From positions 1 to 64,000 of the forward strand of contig JAFGJW010000012.1 in NCBI GenBank assembly GCA_016928835.1: a stretch of 64,000 nucleotides of DNA, written 5' to 3'. Below, piece after piece: positions 57,168-64,000 of the stretch (the stretch's first letter is position 1; every line of letters begins with the position of its first letter). The notes under the pieces are model-generated. The model made no database searches. It was not told the DNA's origin and saw only the letters and a list, made by a program, of their open reading frames with translations. This DNA comes from Candidatus Woesearchaeota archaeon. GTDB lineage: Archaea; Nanobdellota; Nanobdellia; Woesearchaeales; GW2011-AR15. Made by a program: the position numbers and the translations under genes.

Positions 57168-57337
57168 AGCACATTTTAAAATGCCAAAAATGCTCTAAAT
57201 ATACGCTTTCTGAAGCATGTTCTTGTGGGGGTAATGCAGTCTCTCCCAAACCTCCGAAATACAGCCCTGAGGACAAATATGCTGATTACAGGCGGAAAGT
57301 AAAAGAAGGAGAGTGGAAAGAGAAAGGATTATTGTAG
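57164..57337 (+). CDS. nop10: Nop10, H/ACA RNP protein
   Basis: Protein of 57 residues: MKHILKCQKCSKYTLSEACS then CGGNAVSPKPPKYSPEDKYA and DYRRKVKE. The N-terminal zinc-binding Cys set and the PPKYSPEDKYxxYRR motif define Nop10, which activates Cbf5. The ATG overlaps the stop of aIF2-alpha, so it is the last gene of the operon. Its partner Cbf5 is encoded at 23840. Confidence 0.95.
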   Translation: MKHILKCQKCSKYTLSEACSCGGNAVSPKPPKYSPEDKYADYRRKVKEGEWKEKGLL

Positions 57338-57417
57338 CATGTATCTCTTTAAACCTTTATTAATTTCTTCATCTTACTAAAAATTTAAATAATTACTAAA
57401 ATTTTCAAGATATTGTT

Positions 57418-57528
57418 GCCGGGATCGCATAATCTGGCATTGCGCAGGCTTGGAGAGCCTGTTTCCGAAAGGATCTCTGGGTTCAAATGATAACTCGTCT
57501 GAGTTTTCTGAATCTCCCAGTCCCGGCG
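57418..57528 (+). tRNA. tRNA-Ser(GGA) with a T-loop intron
   Basis: Acceptor GCCGGGA (57418-57424) pairs with TCCCGGC, discriminator G at 57528. Anticodon stem CAGGC/GCCTG with loop TTGGAGA (anticodon GGA), long variable arm TTCC/GGA as expected for serine. The T-stem CTGGG/CCCAG encloses 34 nt instead of 7: a 27-nt insertion at 57488-57514 (or shifted by one) interrupts the T-loop TTCAAAT. Mature length 84 nt. The anticodon loop is uninterrupted. Confidence 0.93.
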
Positions 57529-57581
57529 TAGTTTTTTGATTATCCGAAAAATTTATATTGTCATGTCACTAATGTCATTCT

Positions 57582-57887
57582 ATGCTCAACCTGCTGTACT
57601 TAGTACTTGTACTAGGAGTCTTGATTATGATTCTCCAGGTTAAGATATATGGCCTGCTGGAGAAGAGATTCCCTAAGATCTATAAACAGCTTGGCGAGCC
57701 TTCCCTGTGGAGAAGCAGAGCATTTAAGATGCCTCTTGTCTTCTTGTCTAGAAAGCTTGAGTTTCCCAAGAATAAAATGCTCACAATGTATGTTATTTTG
57801 CTGAGAATCTTTATTATCCTATTTCTTTTTGCTGCTGGAATTGCTTTGATATTGCTGTTTACAACTCCGTTTAGGGCCATTTTTTAG
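57582..57887 (+). CDS. Small membrane protein
   Basis: Protein of 101 residues with two hydrophobic helices: residues 1-20 (MLNLLYLVLVLGVLIMILQV) and about 68-94 (MLTMYVILLRIFIILFLFAA onward). The loop between is basic with KIYGLLEKRFPKIYKQLGEP. Similar small proteins with KRFPxxYxxLGEPS are seen in many bacteria as hypothetical membrane proteins, but I cannot name a family. TATA-like AAATTTATATTG about 30 nt before the ATG. Confidence 0.6.
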   Translation: MLNLLYLVLVLGVLIMILQVKIYGLLEKRFPKIYKQLGEPSLWRSRAFKMPLVFLSRKLEFPKNKMLTMYVILLRIFIILFLFAAGIALILLFTTPFRAIF

Positions 57888-57986
57888 ACACTCTGTGAAA
57901 GGTTTCTCTATCCTGAAGTGGTGTCAGACAATAAACTATTTATATAACAAAATATTTGTTCAGCCTTATCAGTGGGGTGAGGGATA

Positions 57987-59177
57987 ATGTTAGATGTAAT
58001 TTTTAGAAATAGGGGAGTAGAAATTAATGGACTATCAGACCGAGAAAACGAGATTAAGGCATCACGTCTTCTTCGGGGAGAAGGAGAATCAGATAGGCTG
58101 CCTGAGTTTGAGCACGGTTTGGATCAAATTGTTAATTCTTTACCTTCTCATGCAGGCAGGGATGCATGGGAACTTCTGAATGCATTCGTGGATGAAGTCT
58201 ACAATGGCGGTCTTTTGTTACGGCGAGGATATAGGAGGGTGGGTGTTAAAGAGGGGGTCGTACAGTTAGTCCCGCAGCAATTCAATTTTGACCAAACAAG
58301 AGTTGCACCAGGCAGAGCACCTGGTCTTTGGGACCGGATTATGGGATGGGGCAGAAAAACTCCTTTAATTCGCCTAGGATCTGAAGAAACCGAACAGCAG
58401 TATAGTAATCGCATTGAAGATTTTGAGCGCCATATGCGAGGCTATATCGGTTTTATTGAAACAGTTAATCCTCATCTGAGATCTCTTGGTTATGAGCTTG
58501 ACATTTTGTGGGAAGCAGCTGCTTATGAGGATGCTTTTGGGGCTGAACCAGCTCTGAGATTAATACTTAGAAAAAGGGGCATGGTTGATGTTGGTGAGTA
58601 CCCTCCTACGCTTACTCCTACGCTTAAAGGAGATGTACATCTTTATCGTACATCGCAAGGTTTTAGTTCACTATACGCAATTCTGGATCAATCAGTCGGG
58701 CGTGAAAATCCGCCGACAATCGAGGCTCTTTTCTATCAAATCCAAGCAGGGATAGGGGCTATTGAAGAAAAGGAAACAGAAGTAATTGACTATGTTAGAA
58801 TGCAGCGCCAAATGAGGGTTAGTCTAGACACACTAGCTACTACCGTAGGAAACATACTTGGAAGAATGAATATTTGCGAACACTGTCGTGAATATTTAAT
58901 GAAACATCCAGGCAAATATGGAGATAATATATCCCTTCCAGAAGCTCTATTGAATGATGCGTGTTTTATTGGAACGCCTATTGAAAGTGAACAAGATGAA
59001 CAAGATGAACAGGATGAACCGGATGAACAGTATAAACTTCGGTTGGGTAATACAATCCATTTTGGTATTGCAAGGGGAGAAGAAGAAGAAGGACACTGTG
59101 GTTCGCAAAAACTGTATCATCATAATATTGTTCGTTTAAGAGATCTATTTCCTAAGGCCCAGGAGCAACAAGGTTAA
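57987..59177 (+). CDS. Unrecognised protein with DEQ repeat
   Basis: Protein of 396 residues, no family recognised. Residues about 290-305 include CEHCREYLMKHPG, a possible metal site. Five tandem nine-base units (GAACAAGAT type, 58989-59033) encode EQDEQDEQDEPDEQY, a low-complexity acidic stretch near residue 340. His/Cys-rich C terminus (GHCGSQKLYHHN). In composition it resembles the island proteins at 31.5-42.7 kb. A GGGGTGAGGG ribosome site precedes the ATG. Confidence 0.6.
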   Translation: MLDVIFRNRGVEINGLSDRENEIKASRLLRGEGESDRLPEFEHGLDQIVNSLPSHAGRDAWELLNAFVDEVYNGGLLLRRGYRRVGVKEGVVQLVPQQFNFDQTRVAPGRAPGLWDRIMGWGRKTPLIRLGSEETEQQYSNRIEDFERHMRGYIGFIETVNPHLRSLGYELDILWEAAAYEDAFGAEPALRLILRKRGMVDVGEYPPTLTPTLKGDVHLYRTSQGFSSLYAILDQSVGRENPPTIEALFYQIQAGIGAIEEKETEVIDYVRMQRQMRVSLDTLATTVGNILGRMNICEHCREYLMKHPGKYGDNISLPEALLNDACFIGTPIESEQDEQDEQDEPDEQYKLRLGNTIHFGIARGEEEEGHCGSQKLYHHNIVRLRDLFPKAQEQQG

Positions 59178-59186
59178 ATAACTTTT

Positions 59187-61703
59187 TTACTTCTTTTTCT
59201 TAATCAGCTCCTTCTTAAATCTCTCTAATGTCTTCACAACATGCTCCGTCTGAGTTTTTAAGATACCGGCTGTCTTCTGCAGCAGCCCTCCCTTCTCCTC
59301 TTTTGTTGAGCTCAATTTAAAATCATTTGCAGATCCAGATTGCTTTTTCTTTACCACTTTCTTCCATTTGTCAAACAATTCCTGGGCTCTGCCTGGCACC
59401 TGGTTTATCCTGCATTCAAGGATCAGTGCAGCTTGTTTGAGTACATTCATCTCTCCCTCAATATAGTGTGCAGCAGCATCACCAGCTGCAAATTCAATTC
59501 TTACAATACCATCCTGTATCTTAGTTGTTTTCAGAATCTTAATCAGCTTTGCCTCACCGGTAAGGTGGAGGTGGGTGCCTCCGCATGCTTCCACATCAAA
59601 ACCAACAATATTTACTATCCTTAATTGCTTTCCAGGCACAGCTCCTCCTTGGTATATTCTAAAGCCGTATTTTTGCTCAGCAATATTCCTGTCGAGAATT
59701 TCCGAATACACAGGCAGATTTTTGTCAATTATATCATTAGAGAGCTTCTCAATATCGCTTATCTCTTCTTCATCCAAGGCCTGGTAATGTGTGATGTCCA
59801 GTCTAGCTCTCTCCAGCTCCTTATGTGCTCCTGCCTGCCAGATATGCTCTCCCAGGACTCTTCGTGCAGCACCATTGATAATGTGTGTGGCAGTATGATG
59901 CTGGCTAAGCTGCAGCCTCCTGTCAAAATTTATCTTTCCCCTGATAAATGAGCCTGTCTTAAACCGCGGCTTGTTTTTTAATTCATGGACCACAACAGCC
60001 CCTTGTTTGTATACACTCATAACCTCTTGCCCGCCTAGAGTGCCTTTATCATGAATCTGGCCGCCCGAAGTGGGATAAAAAGCTGTTTTGTTTAAAATTA
60101 TTTTATTTCCAACAATTTTTAGTACAACAGCATCAAAATCAACTAAAGAAAAATCTTTATAGTACAATATTTCAGTATCCTCAACATCCCTAAGCTCTAA
60201 TGTGTCTTGTTCCTCAGCAACATGCCCTGCTTCCTTGTGCAGTTCTGCAACTCTTGCATAGAAATTATCCGGATAATTAATAACAACGTCTAATTGTGCT
60301 GCCTGCTCCTGCACCATGTCTGGAGAAATTCCGTGACTGTCATATAGCTGCACAAGTTTTATATCTGAAATACTGCCTCTGCTGATTAACTGGGCAATCA
60401 GCTGTTTTGACTTTTCCTTGGTTGATATGTATTTTTGTTTCTCAACATCAAGGATTTTTGATACATTCTCTATGTTCTCTATTAGTTCCGGAAACAATGG
60501 CTTTAGATACTCAGCATGCCATTTACAGATTTCATTTAATGACACATCCCATTTGTATTTATCAATAAAAGAAAGTGCCCTCCTCAAAATCACCCTTAGA
60601 TTATAGCCTCCGCCAACATTGCTGGGGAGAGCGCCGTCATTTATAGCAAATAGGGCAGCCCTGCTGTGTTCTCCGACCGAATAAAGTGCTGCGAGCGGCA
60701 ACAGCTTTTTCTTTAGCTCTTTTGCTTCTATACCTATCTTGTCGCTGACTCTTTTCCATGCCTTGTCTATGTCCTCAACTTCATCTAGGTTAAGCCAGGA
60801 TGAATAAGGGAGGAATCTCGTTATTAGTTTCTTATCCAATCTTATGCCGGTTCGTTTATAGAGATTATTGCACACAGTGGGAAAAACAGCATCGTAACTG
60901 GTTGATGTGCCCTTGGCAAACCATGTATTCCTCTCATGACCCATGCCCATGTCCAGTACTTTTAACTTCAGTTCTTTTCTTCCTGAGGGTGTTTTCTCAT
61001 ACAGCATATACACCTGGTTCCCTAGCTCCAGCCCTCTGCTGAAATATTCCATACAGGGCCCGAAATTGCCCCCTCCTGCCCATGCATCTTCATGATAGGT
61101 AATCTCCTTATTAGGCAGCCCCAATCCTTCTCTTAGCCACTTATGGATGTCAGAAAAGACCTTGTTCTGGTCCCAGTCCTTTTTTGGCACAAACATATGC
61201 TGCCCTATCATAATAAAGCCCGTATAATGTGCGCCGGTTATTCCCACATTGTCAATATCATTGAACCTTAAGCAGAACTGTGGCACAATCAGAGGATTTG
61301 CCGGAGGCTGAATCTCACCAGAAACTACATGGGGCTGAAAATCGTATATTGAAGCTCCGACCCAATATTGATCCTCCCTCCATCTGGCCACAACAGGGTA
61401 TCTCTTGATTTCAGTATAGCCGAGCCCTTGCATAAGTTTTGAAAATTTTTGCCACGTCTCAATATAATCCATTTTTTTCTTGACTGGACTCTTTTCAATG
61501 AATTTGTAGCCACCGGAGCATGCAGGGTCGCCGCATAATGCCTGGTTCTTATTCACAGTCCAAAAATGAGTTCCGCACTTGCATCTCTTTCTCGCAAAAC
61601 CTTCCTTTTTCAAGAAGGCTACTGCATAGTATTTCTCAGGGTTCTTGCTGGCCTCAGCCTTAAATTTTTTCTTAATGTCCTTATCTGAAAGCATGTTAAG
61701 CAT
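59187..61703 (-). CDS. alaS: Alanyl-tRNA synthetase
   Basis: Protein of 838 residues of the archaeal AlaRS type. N-terminal zinc-binding extension (RKRCKCGTHFWTVNKNQALC), class II catalytic core with RFNDIDNVG and GGGNFGPCMEYF, then the editing domain with HHTATHIINGAARRVLG and the second zinc motif CGGTHL, and a short C-terminal oligomerisation region. It charges tRNA-Ala. Start: ATG at 61703 sits about 25 nt after a TATA-like AAATATTTAAATC; Met at 61694 is the alternative. Confidence 0.95.
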   Translation of the reverse strand: MLNMLSDKDIKKKFKAEASKNPEKYYAVAFLKKEGFARKRCKCGTHFWTVNKNQALCGDPACSGGYKFIEKSPVKKKMDYIETWQKFSKLMQGLGYTEIKRYPVVARWREDQYWVGASIYDFQPHVVSGEIQPPANPLIVPQFCLRFNDIDNVGITGAHYTGFIMIGQHMFVPKKDWDQNKVFSDIHKWLREGLGLPNKEITYHEDAWAGGGNFGPCMEYFSRGLELGNQVYMLYEKTPSGRKELKLKVLDMGMGHERNTWFAKGTSTSYDAVFPTVCNNLYKRTGIRLDKKLITRFLPYSSWLNLDEVEDIDKAWKRVSDKIGIEAKELKKKLLPLAALYSVGEHSRAALFAINDGALPSNVGGGYNLRVILRRALSFIDKYKWDVSLNEICKWHAEYLKPLFPELIENIENVSKILDVEKQKYISTKEKSKQLIAQLISRGSISDIKLVQLYDSHGISPDMVQEQAAQLDVVINYPDNFYARVAELHKEAGHVAEEQDTLELRDVEDTEILYYKDFSLVDFDAVVLKIVGNKIILNKTAFYPTSGGQIHDKGTLGGQEVMSVYKQGAVVVHELKNKPRFKTGSFIRGKINFDRRLQLSQHHTATHIINGAARRVLGEHIWQAGAHKELERARLDITHYQALDEEEISDIEKLSNDIIDKNLPVYSEILDRNIAEQKYGFRIYQGGAVPGKQLRIVNIVGFDVEACGGTHLHLTGEAKLIKILKTTKIQDGIVRIEFAAGDAAAHYIEGEMNVLKQAALILECRINQVPGRAQELFDKWKKVVKKKQSGSANDFKLSSTKEEKGGLLQKTAGILKTQTEHVVKTLERFKKELIKKKK

Positions 61704-61785
61704 TAATTATGGCATTTGATTTAAATATTTTCTTATATCAAAGTGGACAACAAAATTTTTAAATCCAGCTTTCTAAAAAATAAGT

Positions 61786-64000
61786 ATGAAGTTGAAGCAT
61801 GTTTTGCATGAAGCTTTGTTCTTATTTCTTATTATTTTTTCTGTTGTTGACCTGCTTGAGTTGCTCCCCGGAGAGGTAAATGTAACTAAGAAACTGCTCT
61901 CATGGCTTTTGGTCGGTTACCTGCTTTATTACTTCAGTCTCACAAGGATCCTTTTCAATAACAGGAATAGAAAGATGGATTTATTGCTTCTCCTTTCCTT
62001 TTATTTCTTTGCATTTAAGAACCTTTCCCATTTCATTGTGAACGAGGAGCTTCTCTATCTTAACTTCATGAAAACTTTCCTTTACAAAAATCAAATCCTG
62101 AATGAGATAATGTTCTACCTTGGTTCATTATCCATCTTACTTTGGTCTCTATTCGCAGGCTTTAATCTTAACTATAAAGAGGACTCACTGCTCGGTATAC
62201 TAAGGAGGCCGAAAGCTGGAAAATCAGCTTATGATAAAATTGCTGACTCTATAATTATTTATGCTATACTTCTCTTCTTCTCTTACTTTATCTTTGCTGT
62301 GATTATGGAATGGTTTGCACTTGCAATAGACAGTTATGTAATAATAGGCGCTTTGGTGTATTATATAGTAGTATTTTATATTATTCACAGGAGGAAAACA
62401 TACAAACCTTTCCTGCAGATTGTAGCTGAAACAGGAGACGAGCTGATAAAACTCTTCCTTGGGTTGTTCCAGAATAAGAGGACAGTCTACTTTGGCATCT
62501 CTGGTGTTATTGTGATGCATGCTGTGATTGACATTGCCAATTTCTTGCTGCCTTACATATTCAATCTGCACAAGGCGTTCTATCTGTCAACTTTGGCTCA
62601 TGAGACGCACCAGACAATACTGAATTTACTTCAGAATAACCTAGACCTTGCTCCTGCTTTATTATCTCAAATTAGTATTGTGTATGTATATATTCAAAAC
62701 ATAGTTTCTGTGTTCCTGCTTTTGCTAATCCCTTTCCTTATATGGATTAAGATATTTAATAAACAGCGGTTTCATTTGCCAAAATGGGTTCTTGCTTTAT
62801 TCTTTTCTGCAATAGTCTGCTTTCTTTTTTCACCTGTCTTCAAAGTCAGCGCGCTCAAGAATCTGCCGATAACTGGAGTTGATATTACAACTCATTCACT
62901 TCAGAACTATGAGATTATCCCGATAATTTCAATTGTTTCTGTATTATGGTTCTTCATCATCTATGTGCTGTCCTCCATTCCAAAAATTAAAAACAGGATT
63001 GATGACGTCGTTATTTTCTCATCTATCTTCTTCCTTGGACAGTATGTATACTATTTTTACCACTCTACCTTGCTTTATTATATAAGAGACATCTATTTCC
63101 TATTCCAAAACTCTAAAATCCTTCTAATGTTTTACATAATACTTTATCTAATTATGATAACCCTTTTCTATATATCTGGATTTATCCTGTTTGTTTTTGA
63201 GGTGCTGACTTCAGAGCATGTCTCATTTCTTCGGCTCAATCTTAAACTGCAGAAAGAAATCATTTTTGCTTGGAGTGTCATTTTATATCTCCTCTTTGTT
63301 TTTTTAGTTAGCAAGGCAGACATATTGATTTTAATTATCCTGATGCTGAGTTCTTTTATACTCTCGTTTGTTTTGTTTAGATATGAGAGGGACACAGCCA
63401 GATACATGCTCACAATAAACCTAGTGCTTGGTTCTTTTCTCTTAATGACTCTTGTATCAAGGTTTGCAGACCTAAATACAGCGCTTCTGGAACTTATAAC
63501 CAGACTTTTTTTGATAACTATCTCAGTAGTGATGATTTTTGCGCTTAATATAAAATTAGGAATAGGAATATCACTTAGAAGACTGATAACAGCGATTGTT
63601 GTTGGCGGTGCCAGCGGGTTCTGGTTTATACTCCTAAGAGAACCCAGGGCACATTTGCTTTGGCAGAGCCTGGGATATATTATTATCTTTAGTTTTCTCA
63701 TATCATTAACAGAAGAACTGATATTTAGAGTGCTTGTACAGAAGACAGCATGTGCAATTTTTCCCCTGAAATACTCCTTGCTTATCCAAGCATTTTTCTT
63801 TGCGTTACTTCATCTGATAAACTATGATATCCTTTTAATAAGTTTTGGCATTGCCTCCACTTCAGCATTATTCCTTTCACTTATTGTCTTTGGCATACTG
63901 ATGGGTTTGTTAAATATAGAAAAAGAAAAAACCAATCCTCTCTACTCGATAGCGGCTCACACAATTGCGGTATTGTTCCTTTATTTGCCTTTAAGCACCT
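61786..64000 (+). CDS. CPBP-family intramembrane protease, partial at window end
   Basis: Open frame of at least 738 codons running off the window; no stop reached. It is almost entirely hydrophobic, with about 18 or more membrane helices. Near residues 640-700 the CPBP/CAAX-protease motifs appear in order: EELIFRV (EExxxR), then FFALLHLINY (FxxxH), then SIAAHTIAVLF (H). CPBP proteases cleave within membranes. The roughly 620 residues of membrane helices before the CPBP core are far longer than the family norm (about 200-300 residues in all). TATA-like TTTTTAAATC lies about 25 nt before the ATG. Confidence 0.8.
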   Translation, partial: MKLKHVLHEALFLFLIIFSVVDLLELLPGEVNVTKKLLSWLLVGYLLYYFSLTRILFNNRNRKMDLLLLLSFYFFAFKNLSHFIVNEELLYLNFMKTFLYKNQILNEIMFYLGSLSILLWSLFAGFNLNYKEDSLLGILRRPKAGKSAYDKIADSIIIYAILLFFSYFIFAVIMEWFALAIDSYVIIGALVYYIVVFYIIHRRKTYKPFLQIVAETGDELIKLFLGLFQNKRTVYFGISGVIVMHAVIDIANFLLPYIFNLHKAFYLSTLAHETHQTILNLLQNNLDLAPALLSQISIVYVYIQNIVSVFLLLLIPFLIWIKIFNKQRFHLPKWVLALFFSAIVCFLFSPVFKVSALKNLPITGVDITTHSLQNYEIIPIISIVSVLWFFIIYVLSSIPKIKNRIDDVVIFSSIFFLGQYVYYFYHSTLLYYIRDIYFLFQNSKILLMFYIILYLIMITLFYISGFILFVFEVLTSEHVSFLRLNLKLQKEIIFAWSVILYLLFVFLVSKADILILIILMLSSFILSFVLFRYERDTARYMLTINLVLGSFLLMTLVSRFADLNTALLELITRLFLITISVVMIFALNIKLGIGISLRRLITAIVVGGASGFWFILLREPRAHLLWQSLGYIIIFSFLISLTEELIFRVLVQKTACAIFPLKYSLLIQAFFFALLHLINYDILLISFGIASTSALFLSLIVFGILMGLLNIEKEKTNPLYSIAAHTIAVLFLYLPLST

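Overview
This window reads as part of an AT-rich archaeal chromosome. The archaeal signature genes are aIF2-alpha, L44e, S27e, S17e, Nop10, Cbf5, GINS, two TFE-alpha genes, Alba, Rad50, archaeal-type AlaRS, and an S-layer protein of the methanococcal/DPANN type. The many toxin-antitoxin pairs, short leaders or leaderless promoters, small zinc-ribbon proteins and multi-pass membrane paralogues fit a DPANN archaeon of the Woesearchaeota/Pacearchaeota kind. That placement is inference from gene content; no rRNA is present to confirm it. No rRNA, CRISPR array or insertion sequence was seen.

Layout. 0.1-3.3 kb: two large unrecognised proteins, the first with a GGDEF/cyclase-like core. 3.3-7.2 kb: a radical SAM enzyme and a nucleotide-sugar/glycosyltransferase operon. 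7.2-8.3 kb: a LAGLIDADG endonuclease gene beside an orphan tRNA 3' half, then a tRNA-Met that appears to carry three introns. 8.3-13 kb: small regulators, a striking phased GTCTCA array, a membrane protein, a toxin-antitoxin pair and a methyltransferase. 13-23 kb: DRG GTPase, UDP-sugar epimerase with a toxin-antitoxin pair at its 3' end, TFE-alpha with a DUF3467 protein, tRNA-Thr, a double Lrp regulator, a small operon behind two competing hairpins, an HTH-DUF4392 fusion, a second TFE-alpha and phosphomannomutase. 23-29 kb: tRNA-Lys and a four-intron tRNA-Glu, Cbf5, a PEF-CTERM protein, RibL-type cytidylyltransferase, agmatinase, S17e, Alba and an amber-interrupted methyltransferase. 29.1-30.2 kb: tRNA-Arg with a duplicated 3' end and an unrecognised CDS. 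30.3-31.4 kb: a DUF362 ferredoxin-like protein.

31.5-42.7 kb is an island of seven long proteins (plus a short one) that I cannot assign to any family. They are poorer in Lys/Ile and richer in Leu, Pro, Arg and Gln than the housekeeping proteins. A 58-bp promoter segment is duplicated in front of two of them. Similar orphan proteins lie at 29.4 kb and 58 kb. 42.9-47.1 kb holds two PIN-type toxin-antitoxin modules, a DUF4416 protein, an antiporter and two GC-rich structured intergenic elements. 47.2-53.7 kb holds Rad50 and the S-layer gene. 53.9-57.3 kb holds a radical SAM/TRAM enzyme and the conserved GINS-L44e-S27e-aIF2alpha-Nop10 cluster. 57.4-64 kb holds tRNA-Ser, another orphan protein, AlaRS and a CPBP-type membrane protease running off the end.

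The strongest unusual signal is in the tRNA genes. All six complete tRNA genes are interrupted. I count eleven introns, most at non-canonical positions, including three or four within one gene and insertions inside the T-loop. Removing them gives textbook cloverleaves. A seventh, orphan 3' half next to the homing-endonuclease ORF also carries a T-loop insertion.
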